Made by a program: the position numbers and the translations under genes. The notes under the pieces are model-generated. The model searched no databases and was not told the origin of the DNA. It was given only the letters and a program-made list of their open reading frames with translations. This document shows, piece after piece, positions 17,105 through 27,908 of a stretch of DNA of 64,000 bases. The DNA is from Bradyrhizobium sp. MOS002 (GTDB taxonomy: Bacteria; Pseudomonadota; Alphaproteobacteria; Rhizobiales; Xanthobacteraceae): positions 62,001 to 126,000 of the forward strand of contig NZ_PYFX01000005.1 of the NCBI RefSeq assembly GCF_003020115.1. Reading direction: 5' to 3'. Each line of letters starts with the position of its first letter. The stretch's first letter is position 1.

Positions 17105-17848
17105 ATGCGGGCGGAAAGGTCCGGGGCGCAAGCCCCGGCACGATGGCGGGCGTTTGCGTGCGGCTTCTTCCTGCTTGCGATCTGCATGCTCGCGGCAAGC
17201 GCCGGCGCCTGGATGCCGCATCTCGCGGCGCTGTTTTCGGCCGACCTCACACCGGATCCCGATGCCAGGCTGCCCGCACCGACCCGCTACAGCTTCAGAG
17301 GAATCCACACCACCCTGATGCGGGGCGTCGAAGCGCCGCTTCGCGTCAAGCTCGAAGCCACCGTGCCCGCCGAGCTCGGCGACGTTCTCACCTTCTACCG
17401 CACGGAGCTCGGAAAGCTCGGCTGGCAGGAGCAACACGATGGCGCCGTCGTCTCCGCCCATCACGTCCGGCTAGCGTTCGTCTCTCCGCTCGGGCCGGCC
17501 ATGCTGGAGCTCGGCCGCAAGGACAGCAGCACCTTGGTCCATCTCGTGCAGAAGAACTCGGATACTGCAACCAGGGCGAACGTCATGCCCGAACCGGGCC
17601 AGGCGAAGCTGGTGTTCAGCAATATCGGCGAGACGGAAGCAGTGCTCGGGATCGACGCGCGGACGATCAAGCGCGCCGCCGGCGCGAATGCCGTATCGCT
17701 GGATCTGGCACCCGGCAAATATTCCTACGAACTGGGCGTGCCCGGCCGTCCGGCCCATACCAACATCCTCACCGTCGCGGCCGGCGACGCCTGGGAGCTC
17801 ACCGTCGGGCGCGACGGCGAGGCATGGTCGCCGCTCCAGCTGTATTGA
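17105..17848 (+). CDS. Exported protein of unrecognised family, single-unit paralog
   Basis: The 247-residue protein has a basic N-terminus and a long hydrophobic segment (about residues 14-46) that should act as an export signal or anchor. One repeat unit follows, VPAELGDVLTFYRTELGKLGW (residues 88-107), with beta-rich sequence after it (LAFVSPLGPAMLELGR). The last 85 residues look like a beta-sandwich module with LAPGKYSYELGVPG and LTVAAGDAWELTVG. It is homologous to the first 30 and last 200 residues of the next gene. The start at 17105 is supported because both paralogs then have exactly 10 residues before the shared PARWR. I do not recognise a characterised family. A cell-envelope role is inferred only from the signal. 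Confidence 0.85.
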   Translation: MRAERSGAQAPARWRAFACGFFLLAICMLAASAGAWMPHLAALFSADLTPDPDARLPAPTRYSFRGIHTTLMRGVEAPLRVKLEATVPAELGDVLTFYRTELGKLGWQEQHDGAVVSAHHVRLAFVSPLGPAMLELGRKDSSTLVHLVQKNSDTATRANVMPEPGQAKLVFSNIGETEAVLGIDARTIKRAAGANAVSLDLAPGKYSYELGVPGRPAHTNILTVAAGDAWELTVGRDGEAWSPLQLY

Positions 17849-17862
17849 CCAGTCCGGGATCT

Positions 17863-17974
17863 TTGAACCTGCCCGGTTCCTGCCGCGACTTCTCGTCTGA
17901 GGCCCCGCCGACGGTGTCGCAGCCGTTGCAATCGCGCGCGCCCAAGCGCCGCGCGGCATCCTGGAGAACTAACG
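17863..17974 (+). promoter_or_regulatory. Duplicated leader, copy 2
   Basis: This is the second copy of the leader at 16993-17104, about 870 bases downstream, and lies directly before the larger paralog. It ends with a CTGGAGA ribosome site. Conservation of noncoding DNA suggests either a recent duplication or shared regulation. Confidence 0.7.
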
Positions 17975-20143
17975 ATGGCGATGATCCCGCGCGGGACGCA
18001 AGTCCCGGCACGTTGGCGGCTGTTTGCATGCGGTCTCTTCCTGATGGCGAGCTGCTCGATCGCGGCCGGCGCCGACGAGGGAATCGTCGACGTCCACGCG
18101 CTGCCGCGGCTCGAAGGTGCGGTGGAAGACACCTCGCGCCCCGATCCCTATCGCGTCGAGTATCGCGTGCCGACGCCGCAGGCCGCGACACTGCCCGCGG
18201 TCCAAAAGCTCCTGAGCGCCAACGGCTGGGTCGCCTATGTGATGCCGCTGGAGGAGAAAAGCACCCTGCTGAAGTTCAGGAAGGGACGACAGGGCCTTTC
18301 CGTTCATTTCACGCAGGCGCCCGGCCGGCCCGACCAGTCCGTAGTTTACTACACCACCGACCGGATCTACGGGAACGTGCCGTTTCCGGAAGGCGCAGGC
18401 GACATCGTGTTTGACGGGACCCGGCCATATCTCGGCTGCATCGCGCCGACGCCGCTCGATGCAACGTCGAACTTCTATGCGAGCCAGATGGCCGCGATCG
18501 GCTGGCAGAAGCTCACGCCGGAAACCGCCGCGCACTGGACGACCAGTCTGGATGAAACCGTTCCCAACGGCCTGCGCGCGTTCTACGCGCATGCCGACAG
18601 CAAAGAGAGCGGCTTCTATCAGCAGAAGCCCGTGATGCTGACGCTGACGCGCCGGGACGACGGCCGCACCCATGTCGATATCCGGGTCGCGCCCTTCGCG
18701 CTACCCAGCGAGCTCAAGGCCGATAGCGATCTGGCCGGCCTGCCGCGGCCGAGCCCGACCAAGACGGCCAGGGGCCTCGGCGGCGCGAGCGACAACAAGC
18801 GCGAGATGTCAGCCGCCGCGATGGCCGAGCTGCCCGCCGTGCTCGCCTTCTATCACCGCGAGCTCGCCGCGCGGGGCTGGCAGGAGGACGGCAACGCGCC
18901 GCTCGCACCCGGCGACGAGGTCGCGATCAGGATCTCTTCGGCGGAGGAAACCGGCCTGCTGCGGCTTGGCCGCAAATACGATTTCACCATGGTCAGCCTG
19001 ACCGCCCAGGTGAAGGACTCCGCGCTTGCCGCCCGTGCCAAGGCGAAGAAGGAAGCCGACGAAAAGTTCCTTGGGGACGCGTTAGGTGCGGCCAAGCAGC
19101 TCATCACCGCCGACGAGGCCAGACGCAAGGTGCAGGCGGCCGCATTGTCCGACGCGCCGCTCAACGCACTCGCCGACAGCAAGACTCCGGTGCCGCTGCC
19201 TGAAAACGCCGAAAGCGTGAAGTTCGAGGGCGACGACGGCAGGCTCGAATTCTCCTCGACCTCAAGCGTGAAGGCGCTCACCGCGTTCTATCGCGCATCG
19301 CTCAAGCCAGCGGGCTGGAAGGAGCAGCCCTCCGTCATCAATCAGCCGAACATGGCGGTGATGGAATTCTCCAAGAGCGGCAAGTCGATCTCGATGACCG
19401 TGATGCAAATGGGGCCGAAGGTGAACGTCAGCGCCAACGGCTCCGGTCTGGTCATCGCCGCGGCGAAGCCCGCCGAGGTCAAATCGACCCAAGCCAAGGC
19501 TGTCCAGACCGAATCGAAGGAGCCGCTCACGCCCGATCCCGATTCCGCCCTGCCAGTGCCGACACAGCGCAGCTCGACCGGATTAAGCTCCACGAAATTC
19601 CCCGGCAGCGACCAGTCGTTCCGGACCGAGCTTGAAGCCAGCGTCCCCGCCGAGCTTGGCGAGGTCCTCGCCTTCTATCGCACGGAGCTGACCAAGCGCG
19701 GCTGGCAGGAGAAGACCGACGGCGCAACCGTGACCGCCGAGCGGGCGGAGCTCGCGTTCACCTCGCCGCAGGGACCGGCCGTGCTGAAGCTCGGCCGCGC
19801 CAGGGACGAGACCACGGTCAGCCTGATGCAGCGGAATCCGCAGGCTGCGGCCAAGGCCGACATCATGCCGAAGGCCGGACAGGCGAGGCTAATGCTCGGC
19901 AATATGGGGCCGAAGGAAGCATCTCTGACGATCAACAATCAAACCGTGAAGATCGCGGCCGGCGCCGGCGGTCCGCAATCGCCGAAAGGCCCGATGCTCG
20001 ATCTACCGCCTGGCAAGTACCAGTACGCGCTGCGTCTGCCGGGACGCCCTGCTCGCACTGAGACCCTCACCGTGGCCGCCGGCGATGCCTGGGGCCTCCT
20101 GGTGGGGCCAAGCGGAGACGTGCTGCCGCTTCAGATGTATTGA
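17975..20143 (+). CDS. Large exported repeat protein, paralog of the preceding gene
   Basis: The 722-residue protein has an N-terminal export signal (PARWRLFACGLFLMASCSIAAGA, 11-33); the cysteine at 27 resembles a weak lipobox. I see five copies of a helix unit, FYxxxLxxxGW or a degenerate form, with the GW pair near residues 85, 177, 302, 448 and 577. Each is followed by a beta-rich stretch such as GLLRLGRKYDFTMVSL or AVLKLGRARDETTVSL. A charged AKAKKEADEK segment (354-363) separates units three and four. The C-terminal module (about 636-722) matches that of the smaller paralog. Residues about 517-722 align with residues 48-247 of that protein. Function unknown; the location between recF and gyrB does not by itself imply a DNA role, given the export signal. 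Confidence 0.88.
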   Translation: MAMIPRGTQVPARWRLFACGLFLMASCSIAAGADEGIVDVHALPRLEGAVEDTSRPDPYRVEYRVPTPQAATLPAVQKLLSANGWVAYVMPLEEKSTLLKFRKGRQGLSVHFTQAPGRPDQSVVYYTTDRIYGNVPFPEGAGDIVFDGTRPYLGCIAPTPLDATSNFYASQMAAIGWQKLTPETAAHWTTSLDETVPNGLRAFYAHADSKESGFYQQKPVMLTLTRRDDGRTHVDIRVAPFALPSELKADSDLAGLPRPSPTKTARGLGGASDNKREMSAAAMAELPAVLAFYHRELAARGWQEDGNAPLAPGDEVAIRISSAEETGLLRLGRKYDFTMVSLTAQVKDSALAARAKAKKEADEKFLGDALGAAKQLITADEARRKVQAAALSDAPLNALADSKTPVPLPENAESVKFEGDDGRLEFSSTSSVKALTAFYRASLKPAGWKEQPSVINQPNMAVMEFSKSGKSISMTVMQMGPKVNVSANGSGLVIAAAKPAEVKSTQAKAVQTESKEPLTPDPDSALPVPTQRSSTGLSSTKFPGSDQSFRTELEASVPAELGEVLAFYRTELTKRGWQEKTDGATVTAERAELAFTSPQGPAVLKLGRARDETTVSLMQRNPQAAAKADIMPKAGQARLMLGNMGPKEASLTINNQTVKIAAGAGGPQSPKGPMLDLPPGKYQYALRLPGRPARTETLTVAAGDAWGLLVGPSGDVLPLQMY

Positions 20144-22861
<2,718 letters not shown>

Positions 22862-22909
22862 GGCCGAAGGGCTTTGGATTTCGAACTGCTGGCCAAGCGC
22901 TCGCTGCAA

Positions 22910-23030
22910 CCTCTCCCGCTCGCGGGGGAGGTCGACGCGAAGCGGCGGGTGGGGGCTTTCTCCGCTTGGGATTGTCCCGTTGCGGACACACCCTCTCCCC
23001 TGCCCTCTCCCGCAAGCGGGAGAGGGGGCA
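22910..23030. repeat. Family D hairpin pair (CTCTCCCGCTNGCGGGNGAG type)
   Basis: Two hairpins, around 22911-22931 (CCTCTCCCGCTCGCGGGGGAGG) and 23004-23028 (CCCTCTCCCGCAAGCGGGAGAG), bracket a 70-base segment after gyrB. Similar hairpins are at 5964, 9552, 9780 and in the element at 30526-30670. Confidence 0.75.
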
Positions 23031-23130
23031 CACCGCCTTCGTGGCAACACCTCGGCTGAACCTCACCACCCACCATCGCGACGAAGTGGCATGAACCCGT
23101 TGGCCAATTGCGGCCGGGAAGCGCCCCGTC

Positions 23131-23598
23131 ATGACCAGCTCCACCGCGACCAGTTCAGCCGTGCCATCCCGCCGGCTCGGCATCATCGGCAGCCTTGTCG
23201 GTGTGCTTGCGCTAATGGCGGCTGTATTGCCGCATTGGGTCGTGCCGATCGTGTTTTCCCCGCCGCCGGCGGACCAGGTCATCGTCGACACCGAACATCG
23301 CATCAAGGACCGCATGATCGCGCGCGTGAAGGGCGTTGAGTATCAGGCGCCCAAGGTCGAGAAATCGGCCGGACGAAGCTGGAGCGAAACAGCTTCAGCC
23401 GCCGCTATCTCGCTCGGCCTGCTCGCCATCCTGCTCTCGGTCCTCTCGCTGATTTTCCGCGAGGAACGGCTCCTCGCCGGCGTCGCCGCCATCCTCGGCA
23501 CCTGCGCCATCGCGATCGAAATCTCCTTCGTGATGATCGGCGCGCTGATCTTAATCGCGATCCTCTATGTGGTCGGGAATATCATCGGGCTGTTCTGA
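23131..23598 (+). CDS. Small inner-membrane protein with four hydrophobic segments
   Basis: The 155-residue protein has hydrophobic helices at about residues 17-37, 88-108, 113-132 and 134-155. A polar loop between the first two contains basic residues and KVEKSAGRSWSE. It ends in the membrane (NIIGLF). I do not recognise a function. It sits alone between gyrB and murA in the same orientation, and a family C repeat follows. Confidence 0.75.
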   Translation: MTSSTATSSAVPSRRLGIIGSLVGVLALMAAVLPHWVVPIVFSPPPADQVIVDTEHRIKDRMIARVKGVEYQAPKVEKSAGRSWSETASAAAISLGLLAILLSVLSLIFREERLLAGVAAILGTCAIAIEISFVMIGALILIAILYVVGNIIGLF

Positions 23599-23619
23599 CC
23601 GCCCGCCACGAGCTCCGAA

Positions 23620-23727
23620 CCTCATCCTGAGGAGCCCTCGACAGCGGGCGTCTCGAAGGATGGCCCCCGGGCGAAAGCCGGGCCCTCCATGGTGCGAGAC
23701 GCGCGTTCCTCGCTCCTCGCCATGAGG
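23620..23727. repeat. Family C palindromic repeat pair, copy 3
   Basis: The half at 23620-23662 (CCTCATCCTGAGGAGCCCTC...) is mirrored by a diverged half at 23687-23727 ending in CTCGCCATGAGG, with a GGCCCCCGGGCGAAAGCCGGGCC-like hairpin between them. Confidence 0.75.
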
Positions 23728-23846
23728 GTCTGGCAGCCACATGGGCGCGGGCAGCCGCGGCTGGCGCAATTGCTACCGCGCTCAATTCTCTGTAGTTTCC
23801 GCCTCGAAAACCCGTCCGCCCCACCAATAAGACAGCGAGAGACCCC

Positions 23847-25142
23847 GTGGCGCCCATCCAGTACATTGTCGAGGGCGGTCACCGGCTCTCGGGCTCGATC
23901 GAGCCGTCCGGCAACAAGAATGCGGCGCTGCCGATCATCGCGGCAGCCCTGCTCACCGAGCATCCGGTGACGCTGGAAAACGTGCCGCGGATCCGCGACA
24001 CCGAGACGCTGGTCGAGCTGATCCGCTCGGTCGGTGCGGCGGCGGAATGGACGGCCCGCAACACGCTTCACATCCACGCCAAGAGCATCCGCGCCGCCGA
24101 TCTCGATCCGGAGTTGTGCGTCCGCATCCGCGCCTCGATCCTGCTCGCGGGCCCCCTGCTCGCCCGCTGCGGCGAAGTGATGCTGCCGCCGCCCGGCGGC
24201 GACGTCATCGGCCGCCGAAGGCTCGACACGCATGTGCTGGCGCTGGAGCAGTTGGGCGCCAAGGTCACCGCGACCGACCGGCTCGAATTTCGCGCTTCGA
24301 AACTGACCGGCGCCGACGTGTTCCTGGACGAACCCAGCGTGACCGCGACCGAGAACGCGCTGGTCGCAGCCGTCGCCGCCGAAGGCATCACGTATTTGCG
24401 CAACGCGGCGTCCGAGCCGCATGTGCAGGACCTCGCCAATTTCCTGGTCGCGCTCGGCGCCAAGATCGAGGGCATCGGCACCAACACCATGATCGTGCAC
24501 GGTCCGGCGACGCTGGGCGGCGCGACCTACCGGATCCAGCCTGACCATATCGAGGTCGGCTCGCTGATCGGGCTTGCGGCCGTGACGCGCTCACCGCTTC
24601 GCATCGTGCGTGCCGGCGTCGAGCATCTGCGCTCGATCCGCATGGGCTTCGAGCGGCTCGGCATCGTCTGCCGTACCGAGGGCGACGATCTCATCGTGCC
24701 CTCGAACCAGACGCTGAAGATCCAGGACGATTTTGGCGGCCACGTGCCGAAGCTGGAGGACCAGCCCTGGCCGGCCTTCCCGGCCGATCTGATGTCGATC
24801 GCGATCGTCACCGCCACGCAATGCGAGGGCGTGATCCTGATGTTCGAAAAAATGTTCGAATCGCGGATGTTCTTCGTCGACAAGCTGATCGCGATGGGCG
24901 CGCGCATCGTGCTGTGCGATCCGCATCGCGCCATCATCGCCGGTCCAAGCCGGCTGCACGGCGCGACGATGACCTCACCCGACATTCGCGCGGGAATGGC
25001 CATGCTGCTGGCGGCCGTCTGCGCCGAGGGCACCTCCACGATCAACAACGCCGACCAGATCGAGCGCGGCTACGAGCGCATCGACGAACGGCTGAACGCG
25101 CTCGGCGCGAAGATCAGGCGCGTGCCGGAACGGAAGGGCTGA
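23847..25142 (+). CDS. murA: UDP-N-acetylglucosamine 1-carboxyvinyltransferase with Cys-to-Asp active-site loop
   Basis: MurA transfers enolpyruvate from phosphoenolpyruvate to UDP-GlcNAc, the first committed step of peptidoglycan synthesis. The 431-residue protein has the substrate-binding SGNKNAALPI (K24) and the catalytic aspartate in FPADLMS (D314). The mobile loop reads PPGGDVIGRRRLDTH: the position of the usual catalytic cysteine is D119. In other bacteria this change is known to give intrinsic insensitivity to fosfomycin; that this applies here is inference. It starts with GTG. It lies downstream of gyrB, as in other Bradyrhizobium as far as I recall. I cannot tell whether a second murA exists elsewhere. 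Confidence 0.93.
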   Translation: MAPIQYIVEGGHRLSGSIEPSGNKNAALPIIAAALLTEHPVTLENVPRIRDTETLVELIRSVGAAAEWTARNTLHIHAKSIRAADLDPELCVRIRASILLAGPLLARCGEVMLPPPGGDVIGRRRLDTHVLALEQLGAKVTATDRLEFRASKLTGADVFLDEPSVTATENALVAAVAAEGITYLRNAASEPHVQDLANFLVALGAKIEGIGTNTMIVHGPATLGGATYRIQPDHIEVGSLIGLAAVTRSPLRIVRAGVEHLRSIRMGFERLGIVCRTEGDDLIVPSNQTLKIQDDFGGHVPKLEDQPWPAFPADLMSIAIVTATQCEGVILMFEKMFESRMFFVDKLIAMGARIVLCDPHRAIIAGPSRLHGATMTSPDIRAGMAMLLAAVCAEGTSTINNADQIERGYERIDERLNALGAKIRRVPERKG

Positions 25143-25171
25143 GGCGCTTCGGCTCCCAATCCGAAAATGGT

Positions 25172-25333
25172 CTCGTGCCCCGGACGCAGCGCAGCACTCC
25201 CGGCGATGCGAAGCATCGTCCGGTGTGATGCGCTGCTGAGCCGGGGCCCATGCGGCCAGGAGCCGTGCACGCAACTTCTGGGTCCCGGCTCTGCGCAGCA
25301 TCGCTTCGCGCTGCAGCGCGTCCGGGACACGAG
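25172..25333. repeat. Large inverted-repeat element between murA and MATE gene
   Basis: Outer arms 25172-25187 and 25318-25333 are reverse complements at 15 of 16 positions. Inside are further palindromes: CGATGCGAAGCATCG near 25203 and a GCAGCGCAGCA/TGCTGCGC pair. The element ends about 45 bases before the MATE start codon. Confidence 0.8.
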
Positions 25334-25380
25334 TGCGGGGAGCCATGTTTTCGTCGCCCGGCCGTGCTATTGAGCCCGCC

Positions 25381-26775
25381 ATGCTCGACACCGTCCAGCC
25401 TCGTTCGCAGCCGCAAGCCGGCGTGCCGCCAAATCCTCTCGCCGACGAATTCGTCGAGACGCTGCGGCTGGCCGTGCCGATGATGCTGACGCAACTCGGG
25501 CAGATCGCGATGATCACGACCGATCTCGCGCTGATCGGCCGGCTCGGCGAGAGCGCGGTCGCAGCAGCAGCGCTGGCGCATACGGTCTACTTCGTCAGCT
25601 TCACCTTCGGGCTCGGATTGATGGCGGCGGTATCGCCCCTGGTCGCGCAGGCGTTCGGCGCCGGCGATGTCAGGCGCATCCGCCGCTCCTTGCGCGTCGG
25701 CTTGTGGGTGGCGTTGCTGATCTCGCTGCCGATGATGGCCTCGCCGCTCTATGGCGAGCACATCCTGGTCGCACTCGGTCAGGCGCCGCACTCGGCCGCG
25801 CTCGCCCAGCGCTATCTGAACGGACTGGCCTGGGGCATCGCGCCGGCGCTCGGCTTCATCGCGCTGCGCAGCATGATGAGCGCGGTGAACCGGCCGCAGG
25901 CCCCGCTGTGGATCACGCTCGCGGCGATCCCCGTCAATGCCGCGCTGGTCTATGTCCTGATCCACGGCCTGTTCGGCCTGCCGGAGCTCGGCCTGTTCGG
26001 CGCGGGGCTTGCCACCACGCTGGTCAATCTCGCCACCTTCGTCGCCACGCTCGCCATTGCGGGGCTGCGCAAGCCGTTCGCGGACTATCGTCCGCTTGCC
26101 CATCTCTGGCGGATCGACTGGCCGCTGATGCGCAAGCTCATCGCGATCGGCGCCCCGATCTCGTTCTCGCTGCTGCTGGAATATGGCCTGTTCTCTTCGG
26201 CGGCGTTGCTGATGGGGTTGATCTCCACCACTGCGCTCGCGGCGCATCAGATCGCGCTCCAGGTCACCGCCGTGCTGTTCATGGTCCCGCTCGGCATCGG
26301 CATGGCGGCGACCGTGCGGGTCGGCCATGCCTTCGGCCGCGGCGAGCCGCTGGCGGTAAAGCGCGCAGGTCTCGTCGCCGCGGTGATCGGGATCGCGTTC
26401 GTCTCGGCCCTGACCGTCGCGATCATCGCCGGTCGCTATGAGCTCGGACGGCTGTTCTTCGGCAGCGGCGAGGCGAGCATGGCGACCGTCGAGCTGACCG
26501 CAACGCTGCTGCTGGTCGGCGCAACCTTCTTCATTGCCGATGCGATCCAGACCATCATGGGCGGCGCGCTGCGCGGCATCAATGACACCAGGATGACGCT
26601 GGCATTCGCCGCGATCGGCTATTGGTGCGTGGGCTTTCCGATCGCCTGGTGGCTGGCTTTTCACACCAATCTCGGCGCGGTCGGGGTCTGGATCGGACTG
26701 TCGATCGGATCGTTCGTCTATGCCGGACTTCTGATCTTGCGCTTCCGGATGCTGACGCGCAAACTGGCGGGATGA
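25381..26775 (+). CDS. MATE family multidrug efflux transporter (NorM-like)
   Basis: The 464-residue protein has about twelve membrane helices and family segments such as LAVPMMLTQLGQIAMITTDLALIGRLGE, VSPLVAQAFGAGD and a second-half ALAAHQIALQVTAVLFMVPLGIGMAATVRVG. MATE proteins export cationic drugs or metabolites in exchange for Na+ or H+. ATG at 25381 was chosen because upstream codons lie in a repeat element. Its stop overlaps the next start by ATGA. Confidence 0.93.
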   Translation: MLDTVQPRSQPQAGVPPNPLADEFVETLRLAVPMMLTQLGQIAMITTDLALIGRLGESAVAAAALAHTVYFVSFTFGLGLMAAVSPLVAQAFGAGDVRRIRRSLRVGLWVALLISLPMMASPLYGEHILVALGQAPHSAALAQRYLNGLAWGIAPALGFIALRSMMSAVNRPQAPLWITLAAIPVNAALVYVLIHGLFGLPELGLFGAGLATTLVNLATFVATLAIAGLRKPFADYRPLAHLWRIDWPLMRKLIAIGAPISFSLLLEYGLFSSAALLMGLISTTALAAHQIALQVTAVLFMVPLGIGMAATVRVGHAFGRGEPLAVKRAGLVAAVIGIAFVSALTVAIIAGRYELGRLFFGSGEASMATVELTATLLLVGATFFIADAIQTIMGGALRGINDTRMTLAFAAIGYWCVGFPIAWWLAFHTNLGAVGVWIGLSIGSFVYAGLLILRFRMLTRKLAG

Positions 26776-27260
26776 ACGGGACCGTCCGCGAAGTCACCCC
26801 TGAGGTCGACGCCGAAGCCGTGCTGGCGGGTGCGCAATTCATCGACACGTTTCGCGTCGAGATCGGCGCGGCGACGGTGAATGCCCGCGAGGCCTGCACG
26901 AGGATGGTGCTGCACGGTCCGCGCTGGATCGATGCGCTGACACGCCTGCGCAACATCCTGGTGACGCCCTTTGGATTGAAGAAATCGGGTGAAGGCGCAC
27001 CGGCGCCGGGCGGCCTGATCGGCCTGTTTCCGGTGCTCAGCGAAACGCCGGAACGGCTGGTCGCGGGCTTCGACGATTCCCATCTCGACTTCCGCATCGT
27101 GGTCGAGGTTGCCGGCGAAGCGGTGCTGCGCCACGTCACCTTGACCACGCTGGTGCGGACCAACAATCTGCTGGGCCGCACCTATCTCGCGTTTGTCACG
27201 CCCTTCCACAAGCTCGTCGCCCGCAGCATGATGGGGCGGCTCGCGGAGCCGGCGCGATGA
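26772..27260 (+). CDS. DUF2867 domain protein
   Basis: The 162-residue soluble protein fits the DUF2867 family, with DTFRVEIGAATVNAREA, a central LFPVLSETPERLVAGFDDSHLDFRI-like strand pattern and TLVRTNNLLGRTYLAFVTPFHKLV at the end. This family has a lipid-binding-like alpha/beta fold but no assigned reaction. It is translationally coupled on both sides (ATGA overlaps at 26772 and 27257), so it should work with or beside the MATE transporter and the DsbA-like protein. Confidence 0.8.
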   Translation: MNGTVREVTPEVDAEAVLAGAQFIDTFRVEIGAATVNAREACTRMVLHGPRWIDALTRLRNILVTPFGLKKSGEGAPAPGGLIGLFPVLSETPERLVAGFDDSHLDFRIVVEVAGEAVLRHVTLTTLVRTNNLLGRTYLAFVTPFHKLVARSMMGRLAEPAR

Positions 27261-27907
27261 CGCTCTCCGTCGACCTCTTCTACTCCTTTCGCAGTCCGTT
27301 CAGCTATCTGGCGCTGCCGAAGACGCTGAAGCTGGTCGAAACCTACGATCTGGCGGTGAATTTGCGGCCGGTCTATCCGCTCGCAGTCCGTGTGCCCGGA
27401 TTTTTCAAGAAGGCGAGCCCGAACTTCATTCGCTATGTGGTGCTCGACAGCACGCGCGTGGCGCAGCACGAGGGCATTCCGTTCCGCTTTCCGAGGCCAG
27501 ATCCGATCGTGCAGGACAAGACGACGTTCGATGTCGCCACCGAGCAACCCTACATCCACCGCCTGACCCGGCTGGGCGCCATGGCGCAGCTCGAGGGACG
27601 CTCGCTCGCATTCACCGACGCGATCGCCCGCGTGCTGTGGGACGGCTCGGTGGCGGGATGGAACGAAGGCGATCATCTCGCGCGTGCCGCCGAGAAAGCG
27701 GGCTTCGATCTCGCGGCGATGGATGCGGCGATCACGGCTGACGCCGATCGCTACGAGCAGGTGATCACGGAGAACGAGAAGGACCACGCCGCATCAGGCC
27801 ATTGGGGCGTCCCGACCTTCGTGTTCGAGAACGAGCCGTTCTTCGGCCAGGACCGTATCGACCTGCTGCTCTGGCGCATGCAGGGCAAGGGCCTGACGAA
27901 GCGCTAG
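27257..27907 (+). CDS. DsbA-fold oxidoreductase, 2-hydroxychromene-2-carboxylate isomerase family
   Basis: The 216-residue protein has the thioredoxin/DsbA layout with the N-terminal YSFRSPFSYLALPK active-site segment, a cis-proline-like GVPTFVFENEPFFGQDR and a helical insertion. In this family a serine at the SPFSY position activates glutathione, and the reference enzyme isomerises a naphthalene catabolite. No aromatic genes are nearby, so it may be a general glutathione-dependent isomerase. It is the third gene of a coupled operon. Confidence 0.85.
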   Translation: MTLSVDLFYSFRSPFSYLALPKTLKLVETYDLAVNLRPVYPLAVRVPGFFKKASPNFIRYVVLDSTRVAQHEGIPFRFPRPDPIVQDKTTFDVATEQPYIHRLTRLGAMAQLEGRSLAFTDAIARVLWDGSVAGWNEGDHLARAAEKAGFDLAAMDAAITADADRYEQVITENEKDHAASGHWGVPTFVFENEPFFGQDRIDLLLWRMQGKGLTKR

Positions 27908-27908
27908 C

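Noticed and set aside
25114..26664. A 516-codon minus-strand frame opposite the MATE gene
   Set aside because: The translation is highly charged and repetitive (RRDQ-rich), typical of the reverse of a hydrophobic membrane gene.
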